Shown here: positions 9,352 to 17,903 of the stretch, in pieces
Layout of the letters: the number at the start of each line of letters is the position of its first letter
Numbering within the stretch: the first letter of the stretch is position 1
Assembly (NCBI RefSeq): GCF_001457815.1
Contig: NZ_LN898219.1
Location: 310,585-374,584 of the forward strand
Length of the DNA stretch: 64,000 nt
Direction of reading: 5' to 3'
Source: Vitreoscilla massiliensis
GTDB taxonomy: Bacteria; Pseudomonadota; Gammaproteobacteria; Burkholderiales; Neisseriaceae
Translations under genes and position numbers: made by a program
The notes under the pieces: generated by a model
The model's input: only the letters and a program-made list of their open reading frames with translations
Told to the model about the DNA's origin: nothing
Database searches by the model: none

Positions 9352-9860
9352 TATTTGTCCTTAAAAATGCTGCAAGAACTGTGTTGCACGGTTTCCAAAC
9401 GCATGTGTTTGCGGTGTTCGGCGGCTTCAAAACGGCAGCGTTTCAAGTCGCTGTCCAAATTCAGGCGCGGCACTTCTACCGGCTTGCCGTGTTCGTCTAC
9501 CGCTACCATGGTGAAGTAACAGCTGTTGGTATGGCGGCCGGTGCGGTTGCGGATGTCTTGTGCTTCGACGCGGATGCCGATTTCCATAGAGGTGCGACCG
9601 ACGTGGTTGACGTTGGCCAAGAAGGTAACCAATTCACCGACGTAAATCGGTTCTTTGAATGTCACTTTGTCGACAGACAAGGTCACCACATACGAGCCTG
9701 AATAGCGGCTGGCGCAAGCGTAAGCGACTTGGTCGAGCAATTTTAAGATGGCGCCACCGTGCACATTGCCTGAAAAATTGGCCATGTCAGGTGTCATTAA
9801 AATCGACATGGTTAATTCAGATTGTGCTTCTACGATGGTTGGATGGTCTAATTGGGGCAT
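9351..9860 (-). CDS. Acyl-CoA thioesterase, hotdog fold
   Basis: 169 residues of the YciA/ACOT-type hotdog family. The helix segment NVHGGAILKLLDQVAYACA (about 32-50) carries the usual G-G-Asp signature. It hydrolyses acyl-CoA thioesters; substrate range cannot be read from the sequence. The C-terminal extension (about 128-169) is basic. First gene of the operon with ribE and ribB, an arrangement that may only reflect shared expression. Confidence 0.88.
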   Translation of the reverse strand: MPQLDHPTIVEAQSELTMSILMTPDMANFSGNVHGGAILKLLDQVAYACASRYSGSYVVTLSVDKVTFKEPIYVGELVTFLANVNHVGRTSMEIGIRVEAQDIRNRTGRHTNSCYFTMVAVDEHGKPVEVPRLNLDSDLKRCRFEAAEHRKHMRLETVQHSSCSIFKDK

Positions 9861-9892
9861 GTTTTACTCAATTCATTTCTTAATGATTGTTA

Positions 9893-10888
9893 TTATAGCC
9901 ATTTTCGATAGATCAGGAACACAATTGAACTTATGGCAATGATAGCAATGGTACCCAAGACATAGAAATAACCGTATTGCCAATGCAATTCTGGCATATT
10001 GTCAAAATTCATACCATAAATACCAGTGATTAAAGTCAGTGGCATGAAGGTAATGCTGACTGCGGTAAGCAAGCGCATTTGGCGGTTTAGCCGGTTGGAC
10101 TGTGAGCCCAAAGTCACTTCCATCATGGTGAGCAAGGCATCGCGGCTGAAATCGAGATTTTCCATCAATTGCATGCAATGGTCGAAGGTGTCGCGCAAAT
10201 ACAGGTGATAACGGTCGGACAAGACCTCGAAATCGGAGCGCATCAAGATGGTTAACACATCGCGCAGCGGCACCACCGAGCGGCGCAAGCGCATGGCATC
10301 GTGCTTCATGCGGTGTAGGCGTGGCAGCAAGTCGGTGTCTTTGATTTGCAATAAAGAGCCATCGAGTTTGTCGACTTTGGTGCTGAAGGTTTCTACACTG
10401 GCCATTAAGGTGTCTACCCAACAATCGATGTACAGATACATCAGGTATTCCAAATTGTTTTGTTGGTACCACAATGGCTTTTGTGCAATGCGCTGCTTCA
10501 TTACAGGCCGCATCAACAGCGATTTGGGTTGATACGAAATCAAGAAATCCTTACCAATGATCAAATACAGCAATTGGGTTTTCAATTGGCTGTCTTGAAA
10601 CAACACCCCGCGCAATACCAAAAACACAAAATCGCCATAGTCTTCGATTTTGGCGCGTTGGTTTTTGCTGGCCATGTCTTCCAAAGCCAACGCATGCAAA
10701 CCGTATTCGGCCAGTAACAATTGCAAATCCGCCAAAGAGGCTTTGCCACTGAGGTTGAGCCAATGCGGTGTCGCTGGTTTGTGCACGCTTTGGTCGCGAG
10801 CCAAATCGGTGACCACTTCAGCATCCCCGCTTGGTGTTGCTTGGTGCAATTGTACTTGTAAGCCCGTATCGGCGGTTTTACTGTCCAT
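9893..10888 (-). CDS. corA: CorA-type magnesium/cobalt channel
   Basis: 331 residues. A long cytosolic alpha/beta domain precedes two C-terminal membrane helices; the selectivity signature GMN is present in YGMNFDNMPE at the end of the first helix (near residue 285), and a basic tail (YRKWL) closes the protein. The gene overlaps the ppx stop by one base (TAATG), so it is translated from the ppx message. Contains an uptake repeat at about 10501. Confidence 0.95.
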   Translation of the reverse strand: MDSKTADTGLQVQLHQATPSGDAEVVTDLARDQSVHKPATPHWLNLSGKASLADLQLLLAEYGLHALALEDMASKNQRAKIEDYGDFVFLVLRGVLFQDSQLKTQLLYLIIGKDFLISYQPKSLLMRPVMKQRIAQKPLWYQQNNLEYLMYLYIDCWVDTLMASVETFSTKVDKLDGSLLQIKDTDLLPRLHRMKHDAMRLRRSVVPLRDVLTILMRSDFEVLSDRYHLYLRDTFDHCMQLMENLDFSRDALLTMMEVTLGSQSNRLNRQMRLLTAVSITFMPLTLITGIYGMNFDNMPELHWQYGYFYVLGTIAIIAISSIVFLIYRKWL

Positions 10889-12390
10889 TAGCTCGCTTGT
10901 TGTTCAATGATGAAGTGGCGATTGATGTATTGCCATTGCTGCGCTTCTTGCTCCAAGCTGCCGGCAATCAATGGGTTGTCTTGCAGCCATTGGGCACTTA
11001 AACGCAAGGTACAGGTTTTTTCGACAAAATCGTAAAACAAACTGGTGTCGCTCGGAAATTGGATGTCTTGGCGACCGCGGCAGAACAAGGCGGCCAAACG
11101 CAAAGACAAGACCGCTGGCCACCATTGGCGTTCGGTCACCACTTCCAATAATTTTTTGGTGTCGCCGCGATGACTCAAGACCAATACCGCCAGCAAGTGT
11201 TGCTCTTGGCGCGAAAATCCAAACATGTCGGCATTGTCCAAAATGTAAGCGGAGTGTTTGTGATAGCCTGAGTGGGCAATGCTCATGCCCAATTCGTGTA
11301 GCTGTGCAGACCAAGCCAAGTATTTTTGCCACATGTCCAATTGGTTGCGTGGCAGATTTTGCGACAGACCCGCGAAGCACTGCTGCGCCACTTGATTGAC
11401 CCGATTGGCCTGTAACACATCAATGTGGTAACGGTGTTGGAATTGTTTGACGGTTTCATCGCGCAAATCGTGGTCTAAATCGCGGCCCAACATGTCAAAA
11501 AACACGCCATCGCGCAGCGCCGCATCGGTGACCGACATGGAGGTCAAACTCAGTTCTTCAAACACCGCAATCATCACTGCCAAACCACCGATAAACACTT
11601 CGGTGCGGTCGGATTTGAGGTTCAGCAATTTGGCTTTCTTCACTGAGCCGGCCTGTATCACCTTCTTAGCCAAGGCGCGCATTGCCGCCGCATCCAAATG
11701 GTGGCTGCTTAAGCCATAGGCTTCAATGACATCGCGTATCGAGCGGGCCGATCCGGAGCTGCCTATGGCAAAGTCCCAACCGTGTTGCTTCAACTCTGGG
11801 CTGATGCGTTGGATTTCGATACGGGCGCTGGACACGGCGCGTTCAAATTTTTCTGAGGTGATTTTGCCATCGTTAAAAAAGCGCAAGCTGTAAGTCACAC
11901 AGCCCAAGGGCAGGCTTTCCATGATGTCGGGCTGTAAGGCATTGCCGATGACAAATTCGGTTGAGCCGCCACCGATGTCGACCACCAGCATATTGTCGTT
12001 GGTTGGTGGGTGGGTGTGCTTCACGCCCAAGTAAATCAAGCGTGCTTCTTCACGGCCGGCAATGATTTCAACTGGAAAGCCTAAGGCTTCTTCTGCGGCA
12101 GGCAAGAAACTGGCAATGTTTTTGGCGACCCGAAAGGTATTGGTGGCGACCACGCGCACTTGTTCAGGTTTGAAACCTTGTAAGCGTTGACCAAAGCGCG
12201 ATAAACATTTCAGTGCCCGCTGTTGCGCTTCGACGGTGATGTATTTGTTTTCATCCAAACCTGCGGCAAAGCGTACCATTTCTTTGATGGAATCGACGAT
12301 GCGCAACTGACCTTCTTCGACGGCGCAAATTTGTAAACGAAAACTGTTAGAACCCAAGTCGACTGTGGCCAAAAGCGCTGATCGAGGCAT
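10888..12390 (-). CDS. ppx: Exopolyphosphatase (Ppx/GppA family)
   Basis: 500 residues. The ASKHA-fold start ATVDLGSNSFRL (about 8-19), and VVDIGGGSTEFVIG near residue 143, are the phosphate-binding loops. The C-terminal HD-like region (about 310-500) matches the long Ppx form. It releases terminal phosphate from polyphosphate; a pppGpp phosphohydrolase role cannot be excluded. Pairing with corA suggests linked Mg/polyphosphate handling, which is an inference. Confidence 0.92.
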   Translation of the reverse strand: MPRSALLATVDLGSNSFRLQICAVEEGQLRIVDSIKEMVRFAAGLDENKYITVEAQQRALKCLSRFGQRLQGFKPEQVRVVATNTFRVAKNIASFLPAAEEALGFPVEIIAGREEARLIYLGVKHTHPPTNDNMLVVDIGGGSTEFVIGNALQPDIMESLPLGCVTYSLRFFNDGKITSEKFERAVSSARIEIQRISPELKQHGWDFAIGSSGSARSIRDVIEAYGLSSHHLDAAAMRALAKKVIQAGSVKKAKLLNLKSDRTEVFIGGLAVMIAVFEELSLTSMSVTDAALRDGVFFDMLGRDLDHDLRDETVKQFQHRYHIDVLQANRVNQVAQQCFAGLSQNLPRNQLDMWQKYLAWSAQLHELGMSIAHSGYHKHSAYILDNADMFGFSRQEQHLLAVLVLSHRGDTKKLLEVVTERQWWPAVLSLRLAALFCRGRQDIQFPSDTSLFYDFVEKTCTLRLSAQWLQDNPLIAGSLEQEAQQWQYINRHFIIEQQAS

Positions 12391-12427
12391 GCCGGTAATC
12401 CTATTGAAAATGTTGGGTAGGAGTTTA

Positions 12428-12453
12428 AAGCGGCCTGTAAGTTCAGGCCGCTT
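12428..12453. terminator. Uptake-repeat hairpin after lipA
   Basis: AAGCGGCCTG (12428-12437), loop TAAGTT, CAGGCCGCTT (12444-12453). One arm lacks part of the repeat. It lies 15 bases past the lipA stop and before the ppx start. Confidence 0.75.
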
Positions 12454-12467
12454 GGGATAGAGAGGGT

Positions 12468-13421
12468 TTATTCAACAAAGCCTGCGTCTTTGGCTTGCTC
12501 ATCGGCATGGTAGCTTGAACGCACCATGGCGCCGACAGCCGCATGTTTAAAGCCCATGTCCAAAGCTTCGGTTTCAAAGGTTTTGAACATTTGTGGTGAC
12601 ACATAGCGCAATACTGGTAAGTGGCCATCGGTGGGTTGCAAGTATTGACCGATGGTGATCATGTCGATGTTGTACTCACGCATGTCGCGCATCACTGCAC
12701 GCACTTCCTCATCGTCTTCACCCAAGCCAACCATGATGCCTGATTTGGTGGCCACATCTGGGCGCAAGGCTTTGTAGCGTTTGAGCAATTCCAAGGAGTG
12801 GGTGTAATCGGCACCAGGGCGCGCTTGTTTGTACAAGCGTGGCGCGGTTTCCAAATTGTGGTTCATCACATCAGGTGGGGTTTCGGCCAAAATTTCCAAA
12901 GCCACATCCAAACGGCCGCGGAAATCGGGTACCAACACTTCAATTTGTGTGCTTGGGCTCAATTCACGTATCGCTTTGATGCACTCAGCAAAGTGACCAG
13001 CGCCACCGTCGCGCAAATCATCGCGGTCGACAGAGGTAATCACCACATATTTCAGTTTCAAAGCGGCGACGGTTTCGGCCAAGTGTTTTGGCTCTTCTGG
13101 ATCTAAAGGGTTAGGGCGGCCATGACCGACATCACAGAATGGGCAACGGCGGGTACAAATGTCACCCATGATCATGAAAGTCGCCGTGCCTTTGCTGAAA
13201 CACTCACCAATGTTAGGGCAAGAAGCTTCTTCACACACAGTGTGCAATTTTTGCTCGCGCAAAATGCGTTTGATTTCCATGAATTGGCCACCGCTGGGCA
13301 GCTTGGCGCGTATCCATTCCGGTTTTTTTAGCTTGGTTTCCAAAGGCACTACTTTAATCGGGATGCGTGCGGTTTTGGCTGCACCTTTGTGTTTCACGCC
13401 TTGGGCATTGTCTTGACTCAT
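12468..13421 (-). CDS. lipA: Lipoyl synthase
   Basis: 317 residues. Radical SAM enzyme that inserts two sulfurs into protein-bound octanoyl groups. Both cluster motifs are intact: the auxiliary cluster cysteines C63, C68, C74 (CEEASCPNIGEC) and the radical SAM CxxxCxxC at C89, C93, C96 (CTRRCPFC). It overlaps lipB by 4 bases (ATGA), so translation is coupled in the operon DUF493-lipB-lipA. Confidence 0.97.
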   Translation of the reverse strand: MSQDNAQGVKHKGAAKTARIPIKVVPLETKLKKPEWIRAKLPSGGQFMEIKRILREQKLHTVCEEASCPNIGECFSKGTATFMIMGDICTRRCPFCDVGHGRPNPLDPEEPKHLAETVAALKLKYVVITSVDRDDLRDGGAGHFAECIKAIRELSPSTQIEVLVPDFRGRLDVALEILAETPPDVMNHNLETAPRLYKQARPGADYTHSLELLKRYKALRPDVATKSGIMVGLGEDDEEVRAVMRDMREYNIDMITIGQYLQPTDGHLPVLRYVSPQMFKTFETEALDMGFKHAAVGAMVRSSYHADEQAKDAGFVE

Positions 13422-14041
13422 GTGTGTGCTTCTTCCACTGTTAATTGTTGTTGCAAATGGTCGGCGAGGATGTCGGCGACTTGATTAAATTCAGGTGTTG
13501 GTGACACCAATTCGGCCATCTGTACCATCTCTAAACCAGCATAGCCGCAGGGATTAATTTGGTGAAATGGCGCTAAGTCCATGTTCACATTCAGGGCCAA
13601 ACCGTGGTAGACCGAACCACGTTTGATTCTCAGACCCAAAGAGGCAATTTTTCCTTCACCCACGTACACGCCAGGGCGTTTGGGATCGTTGTGTGCTTCT
13701 ATGCCAAAATGTGCCAACGTGGCGATGATGCTGTTTTCCAAGCGGCTGACCAAGTCGCGCACCGAAATGTGGCGGCGTTTGAAGTCTATCATGGTATACA
13801 CTACCACTTGCCCAGGGCCATGGTAGGTGATTTGACCGCCGCGGTCGACTTGCACGACTGGAATGTTACTGTGTTGCAATAAATGCTCGGCTTTACCCGC
13901 CATGCCTTGGGTGAACACCGGTGGATGCTCAACTATCCACAATTCATCGGCGGTGTCTTCGGTACGATTATCGGTAAAGGCCACCATGGCTTGATAAGTG
14001 GGCTCGTAATCCACCCGCCCCAAATGTTTAATCAACATCAA
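13418..14041 (-). CDS. lipB: Octanoyl-[ACP]:protein octanoyltransferase
   Basis: 207 residues. The catalytic pair is visible as C165 in NPCGYAGLE and K131 in VGEGKIASLG, matching the E. coli LipB dyad. Transfers octanoate from acyl carrier protein to lipoyl domains, supplying the substrate of LipA downstream. Overlaps DUF493 upstream and lipA downstream by 4 bases each. Confidence 0.96.
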   Translation of the reverse strand: MMLIKHLGRVDYEPTYQAMVAFTDNRTEDTADELWIVEHPPVFTQGMAGKAEHLLQHSNIPVVQVDRGGQITYHGPGQVVVYTMIDFKRRHISVRDLVSRLENSIIATLAHFGIEAHNDPKRPGVYVGEGKIASLGLRIKRGSVYHGLALNVNMDLAPFHQINPCGYAGLEMVQMAELVSPTPEFNQVADILADHLQQQLTVEEAHT

Positions 14042-14316
14042 TACACCACCTTCACCATGGGGTGAGAAGTGAGGCTGCGGTAAATATTGTCCAATTGTTC
14101 TTGGCTGGTCGCGGTCACTATAATGGTCGCACCAATGTAATTGCCTTTGCTGGACAAACGGGTGCTGACATGATGTTCTTGCGTATCAGGAGCATGTTCT
14201 TGTACCACAGCCAAAATGGTTTGCGCGAATTCATCGTGATGTGTGCCCATGATTTTCAGAGGAAATTCACAGGGGAATTCCAATAAGGTTTCGTGGGGAG
14301 TGTTCGCATCAGACAT
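14038..14316 (-). CDS. ybeD: DUF493 (YbeD) family protein
   Basis: 92 residues, the full length of the YbeD/DUF493 family, a small ACT-like alpha/beta fold that regularly precedes lipB. Its function is not firmly known. The start region is unusual: the Shine-Dalgarno AAAGG lies inside the 3' arm of a perfect inverted repeat 14318-14352, so access of ribosomes to the first gene of the lipoate operon may be controlled. Overlaps lipB by 4 bases. Confidence 0.9.
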   Translation of the reverse strand: MSDANTPHETLLEFPCEFPLKIMGTHHDEFAQTILAVVQEHAPDTQEHHVSTRLSSKGNYIGATIIVTATSQEQLDNIYRSLTSHPMVKVVY

Positions 14317-14317
14317 G

Positions 14318-14379
14318 ATAACGCCTTTAATAGATGTATCTAAAGGCGTTATTTTACGCTAGTTTAGTCGGCTACCCAA
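14318..14379 (-). promoter_or_regulatory. Promoter and perfect inverted repeat before the lipoate operon
   Basis: Read on the minus strand: a possible -35 TTGGGT (14379-14374), 17-base spacer, -10 TAAAAT (14356-14351), then ATAACGCCTTTA (14352-14341), 11 bases, TAAAGGCGTTAT (14329-14318), one base, ATG. The right arm contains the ribosome site AAAGG. The repeat could be an operator overlapping the -10 or an RNA hairpin masking the ribosome site; transcription from this promoter would still keep the CCTTTA/TAAAGG pairing. Confidence 0.5.
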
Positions 14380-14407
14380 GTGTTGCGTTGTGGGCACTGT
14401 AAACCCG

Positions 14408-14845
14408 CTATTCAGGGCTGTAACAACGGGTACTGCTGCCGATTTTTTCGCATTCTTGGATGGTATGGTTTTGGTCTATGGTGAGGTAACGAGGTTCTTC
14501 TACTGTATCTTTGGCTACAGCCTGTAAACGGTAAGTATTGGCCGCAGCACCGCGGGCGGTACCTTTGAAACTGATGTTGAAATATTCAGTACTCAAATAC
14601 GGTAAAATTGGCCAAGTGGTCGCATTTTTAGTAAAACGTGCATTTTGCGCATAATAGCGCTCAAGGTATTGTGCATCAGCGACCAAAGTGGTTTTAGCAT
14701 TTTTTAAACGCGCATTGAGCACATGTTGATGGTAAGTAGGAGCGACGATTACTGCCAAGATGGTAATAATCGCTACCACAACCATGCTTTCTAATAAGGT
14801 AAACCCCAAAGTAGCAACGAAAATAGTGTGATTTTGATAAGCCAC
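14408..14845 (-). CDS. comP: Type IV minor pilin resembling the DNA-uptake receptor ComP
   Basis: 145 residues. GTG at 14845 is preferred over ATG at 14851 because AAGGAG (14857-14852) is 6 bases from the GTG and abuts the ATG. A short leader ends in the prepilin-peptidase site G/FTLLES, followed by the usual hydrophobic helix. The body contains LERYYAQNARF, a TTWPILP segment and GTARGA, which I recall as closely matching the Neisseria ComP pattern (KFYLQNGRF, TKWPSLP, IARGA). Two Cys near the C-terminus would make one disulfide, whereas Neisseria ComP has two. ComP binds the DUS during transformation. PilE or another minor pilin is the alternative. Confidence 0.65.
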   Translation of the reverse strand: MAYQNHTIFVATLGFTLLESMVVVAIITILAVIVAPTYHQHVLNARLKNAKTTLVADAQYLERYYAQNARFTKNATTWPILPYLSTEYFNISFKGTARGAAANTYRLQAVAKDTVEEPRYLTIDQNHTIQECEKIGSSTRCYSPE

Positions 14846-14915
14846 AATCATCTCCTTAAGCCCCTTTTATGGAGAGTCAATAGAGATGACTCAAAAAGAA
14901 AAAAGCCCATCAATA

Positions 14916-15434
14916 TTATTTTGTTTGGCAATCAGCCAGTGAGACATCTGATACTTCTCCTGTCACTGATATGGTGGCACCGTTTGCTTCACATTCTTGA
15001 ATCGAGCCAGTTGCATCTACAAATAAAAACCGTGTTTCGCCTGGGTTGGTAGCATCAATTGGTGCTGCATATAAACAATACTGATCATTATTTGCATTTG
15101 CAGGGTCACATGTTAAGCCAGGGTTGGTGCCACTACCTGTTTCATCATCGCTATAAAAGGCAATGTTAAAAAATGGATTGGCACTGCTGATATTGGTTAA
15201 AATATCAGTAGGGTAAGCTCCAGCTTGTCTAAAGCTGTGATTTTGCGCATAGTACTTTTCCAACATATTTTGTGCCAATATAAGTTCAGCTTTGGCATTT
15301 TGCAAACGAGCATTGCGCACATATCTTAAGTAACTTGGATAGATAATTGCGGCCAAAATACCGATGATGATGACCACCACCATGACTTCCAGTAATGTAA
15401 ATCCCCGTTGTTTGCTTTGTGCCAATGTTTGCAT
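14916..15434 (-). CDS. Type IV pilin-like protein
   Basis: 172 residues. Leader MQTLAQSKQRG followed by FTLLEVMVVVIIIGIL, a standard type IV prepilin N-terminus with Glu5. The C-terminal half has four cysteines (near residues 106, 115, 146 and 168), giving one or two disulfides, more than most PilE. It lies upstream of the ComP-like pilin on the same strand with a 70-base gap, and the pair looks like a duplication (both have LEKYYAQN / LERYYAQN and IQECE). Role could be minor pilin or second uptake pilin; the major pilin is less likely because no strong promoter is seen. Confidence 0.8.
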   Translation of the reverse strand: MQTLAQSKQRGFTLLEVMVVVIIIGILAAIIYPSYLRYVRNARLQNAKAELILAQNMLEKYYAQNHSFRQAGAYPTDILTNISSANPFFNIAFYSDDETGSGTNPGLTCDPANANNDQYCLYAAPIDATNPGETRFLFVDATGSIQECEANGATISVTGEVSDVSLADCQTK

Positions 15435-15457
15435 GCTTTAAACCCAATGAATTCTTA

Positions 15458-16312
15458 TTAAAATGGTGTGTTTGTGTTCTGTTGTAACACAATCTCTGCA
15501 TTTACTGTGCCCAAATCTATTTTGGGCAAATCGCTGGGCCAAACCGCATAGGCCACGGTGTATTGCTTGTCATTGTTTAAGGGCAACTCACTGATTTGTA
15601 ACCACACCTCTGTTTGCGCATTGCGCAAATGCAGCCGTTGTCCGACTTGCAATAAGCGATTGTTTTCCTCAGCAACGATAATCTTAATGCGTTTTGAGTC
15701 TTTGGGCTCAATTATAAACAATTGTTGACCGTTTTTAACCTGGCTGCCAGCAGAAACAGTAAATGGCTTGATTACGCCATTAAACGGCGCTTCTAGCCAA
15801 ATCGGTTGGCTGGGTACTGCGGGTGTCGCTGCTTGCGTGACTGTGGTTTTGGCTTGTGCGGCCAAGCGGTAAGCCGCTTCGCTTTTGGCCACAGCCGCCT
15901 CGGAAATAAAGCCTTGCGCTTGCAGTTTTTTGTCTTGTTGCCATTTTTGATAGGCCGCTGCTTTGGCGGCTTGGTCAACGGTGGTCGTGCTGATGCGTTT
16001 CACCGTTGCAGCTGCCTCGGGCTTGAATTGGGCCAACCATTGTCCTGCATTCACTTGCTGTCCTGTCTGTACCAACACTTGTTCTAGCTTGCCATGGTTG
16101 GGCGCGGTCAGGATTTCAGGTTTGAGGTGTTCCCATTCTAAGACCACTTGTATGCGTTGGGTTTGATGGTCATCAACAGAGGGTGAGGATTGGGTTTTTG
16201 CAGGCGCAGCGCTTTTTGCTGCAGATGCGGCCTGTAAAGGTTTAGATTCGGGTTGGCATGCGAGAAGGGTTACGCAAGCTGTAATTAAAGCAGTTATTTG
16301 ATATTTCTTCAT
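15458..16312 (-). CDS. Orphan periplasmic adaptor (membrane-fusion) lipoprotein
   Basis: About 284 residues. The signal MKKYQITALITACVTLLAC ends in a lipobox, so the protein should be anchored in the inner membrane. The order is barrel-sandwich half (LTAPNHGKLEQVLVQTGQQV), a short hairpin helix (about 110-165), second sandwich half (APFNGVIKPFTVSAGSQV) and a beta barrel, the HlyD/RND adaptor layout. No pump or outer-membrane channel gene is adjacent, and it sits beside the pilin genes. An efflux or secretion adaptor is inferred; partner unknown. Carries an uptake repeat near 16229. Confidence 0.75.
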   Translation of the reverse strand: MKKYQITALITACVTLLACQPESKPLQAASAAKSAAPAKTQSSPSVDDHQTQRIQVVLEWEHLKPEILTAPNHGKLEQVLVQTGQQVNAGQWLAQFKPEAAATVKRISTTTVDQAAKAAAYQKWQQDKKLQAQGFISEAAVAKSEAAYRLAAQAKTTVTQAATPAVPSQPIWLEAPFNGVIKPFTVSAGSQVKNGQQLFIIEPKDSKRIKIIVAEENNRLLQVGQRLHLRNAQTEVWLQISELPLNNDKQYTVAYAVWPSDLPKIDLGTVNAEIVLQQNTNTPF

Positions 16313-16472
16313 CATGTTCGCTTTGTCATCATTTTGACTTCATTATCGATTTTCATGGCTGTTTGCTGTGCTGCGTCAGTTTCTGGGTGCCTAAGGTTAA
16401 GTATTGGCATTAAAACAGGTACAATGCCGGCACTTCCCTTAATCCGCTGTCCTGTTGTTGAAAGAGTTGCCT

Positions 16473-17903
16473 ATGGTCGATAAAGAACCTGATTTCCAGC
16501 CATCAGAAGAGCGCAATGAATGGGACATGGAGCGCATCCACGAATTGGCGGGGCGCTTATTGCCCATTTATGCCGATGTCGCTGCCGGTCGCATTGATGA
16601 CCCCAAAATTCAACGCTATCTGAATGAGTTAATCGGCATTTTACACGATTTGCATCCCGCCGATATGGCGACGGTGTTGGAATCGTTGCCGCAGCAAGAA
16701 CGGGTGATGGTGTGGAAGCTGTCTGAGCCTGATGAAGACGGTGAAGTGTTGCTGGAAGTGTCGGATGCGGTACGCGAAACCTTGATTGAGAGCATGGGCC
16801 AACAAGAATTGTTGGCGGCCATCGAGGACTTGGACGCAGACGAATTGGCCGAGCTGGCGCCCGATTTGCCCAAAGAAGTGGTGCACGAGGCCTTGGAATC
16901 CTTGGATGCCGAAGAACGTGCGCAAGTGGTATCGGCCTTGTCGTATGAGGAAGACGAAGTCGGTGCGCTGATGGACTTTGAATTGGTCAGCATCCGTGCC
17001 GATGTGACGTGTGAGGTGGTGTTGCGCTATTTGCGCCGCTTTGAAAGCCTGCCCGACCATACCGATAAAATCTTTGTGGTGGACGACGACGATGTGTTGC
17101 AAGGGGTGTTGCCGATACGCAGTCTGTTGGTGTCTGACCCTGAAGAATTGGTGGAAAACGTGATGTCCACCGATGTGGTGCGTTTTCGCCCTGAAGACGA
17201 TGTGGAAGAAGCGGCGGCGGCGTTTGAGCGCTATGACTTGGTGACCGCGCCGGTGGTCGACAACAATAAAAAACTGATAGGCCGCATCACCGTCGATGAA
17301 ATGCTCGACGTCATCCGTGAAGAATCCGAAGCCGACATGTTGAATATGGCGGGTTTGAAAGAAGAAGAGGATTTGTTTGCGCCGATTATTGATTCTTTCA
17401 AAAACCGTTGGATGTGGTTGGTCATCAATCTGTGTACTGCGTTTGTGGCCAGCCGTGTCATTGGCATGTTTGAAGGCTCGATAGAAAAAATCGTCGCCTT
17501 GGCCGCCTTGATGCCGATTGTCGCAGGCATAGGCGGCAATTCTGGCAACCAAACCATCACCATGATTGTGCGCTCTTTGGCGATGGGGCAGCTTAATTTG
17601 AGCCAATCAGGGCGCTTATTGCGCAAAGAACTGGGCGTGGCCTTACTCAACGGCGTGATTTGGGGTTCGGTGATGGGCGTGGTGTCGTATTTGCTGTATG
17701 GCAACATCGGCATAGGCTTGGTGATGGTGGCCGCCATGACCTTAAATTTGGTTTTGGCAGCGACGATGGGGGTGTTAATTCCGGTGGTCATGGAAAAATT
17801 TGGGCGTGATCCGGCCTTGGGCAGCTCGGTATTGATTACTGCCGTCACCGATTCGGGTGGGTTTATGATTTTCTTAGGTTTGGCAACGATATTCTTATTA
17901 TGA
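16473..17903 (+). CDS. mgtE: MgtE-type magnesium transporter
   Basis: 476 residues. Start at ATG 16473; a TTG further upstream has no support. The acidic N-domain (about 25-165, helical repeats rich in Asp/Glu), two CBS domains (about 170-290) and five membrane helices (about 320-476) match the Mg2+-gated channel MgtE. The pore region GIGGNSGNQT is present near residue 355. Overlaps prmC by 4 bases (ATGA). Second Mg transporter in the window besides CorA. Confidence 0.95.
   Translation: MVDKEPDFQPSEERNEWDMERIHELAGRLLPIYADVAAGRIDDPKIQRYLNELIGILHDLHPADMATVLESLPQQERVMVWKLSEPDEDGEVLLEVSDAVRETLIESMGQQELLAAIEDLDADELAELAPDLPKEVVHEALESLDAEERAQVVSALSYEEDEVGALMDFELVSIRADVTCEVVLRYLRRFESLPDHTDKIFVVDDDDVLQGVLPIRSLLVSDPEELVENVMSTDVVRFRPEDDVEEAAAAFERYDLVTAPVVDNNKKLIGRITVDEMLDVIREESEADMLNMAGLKEEEDLFAPIIDSFKNRWMWLVINLCTAFVASRVIGMFEGSIEKIVALAALMPIVAGIGGNSGNQTITMIVRSLAMGQLNLSQSGRLLRKELGVALLNGVIWGSVMGVVSYLLYGNIGIGLVMVAAMTLNLVLAATMGVLIPVVMEKFGRDPALGSSVLITAVTDSGGFMIFLGLATIFLL

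Noticed and set aside
7384..9900. FMN riboswitch controlling the riboflavin genes
   Set aside because: The riboflavin genes follow a thioesterase gene with a one-base overlap; the short upstream gap has no riboswitch-like conserved stretch.
16641..17606. 321-residue minus-strand frame opposite mgtE
   Set aside because: His/Gln/Phe-rich shadow of the acidic mgtE coding strand; no family pattern.
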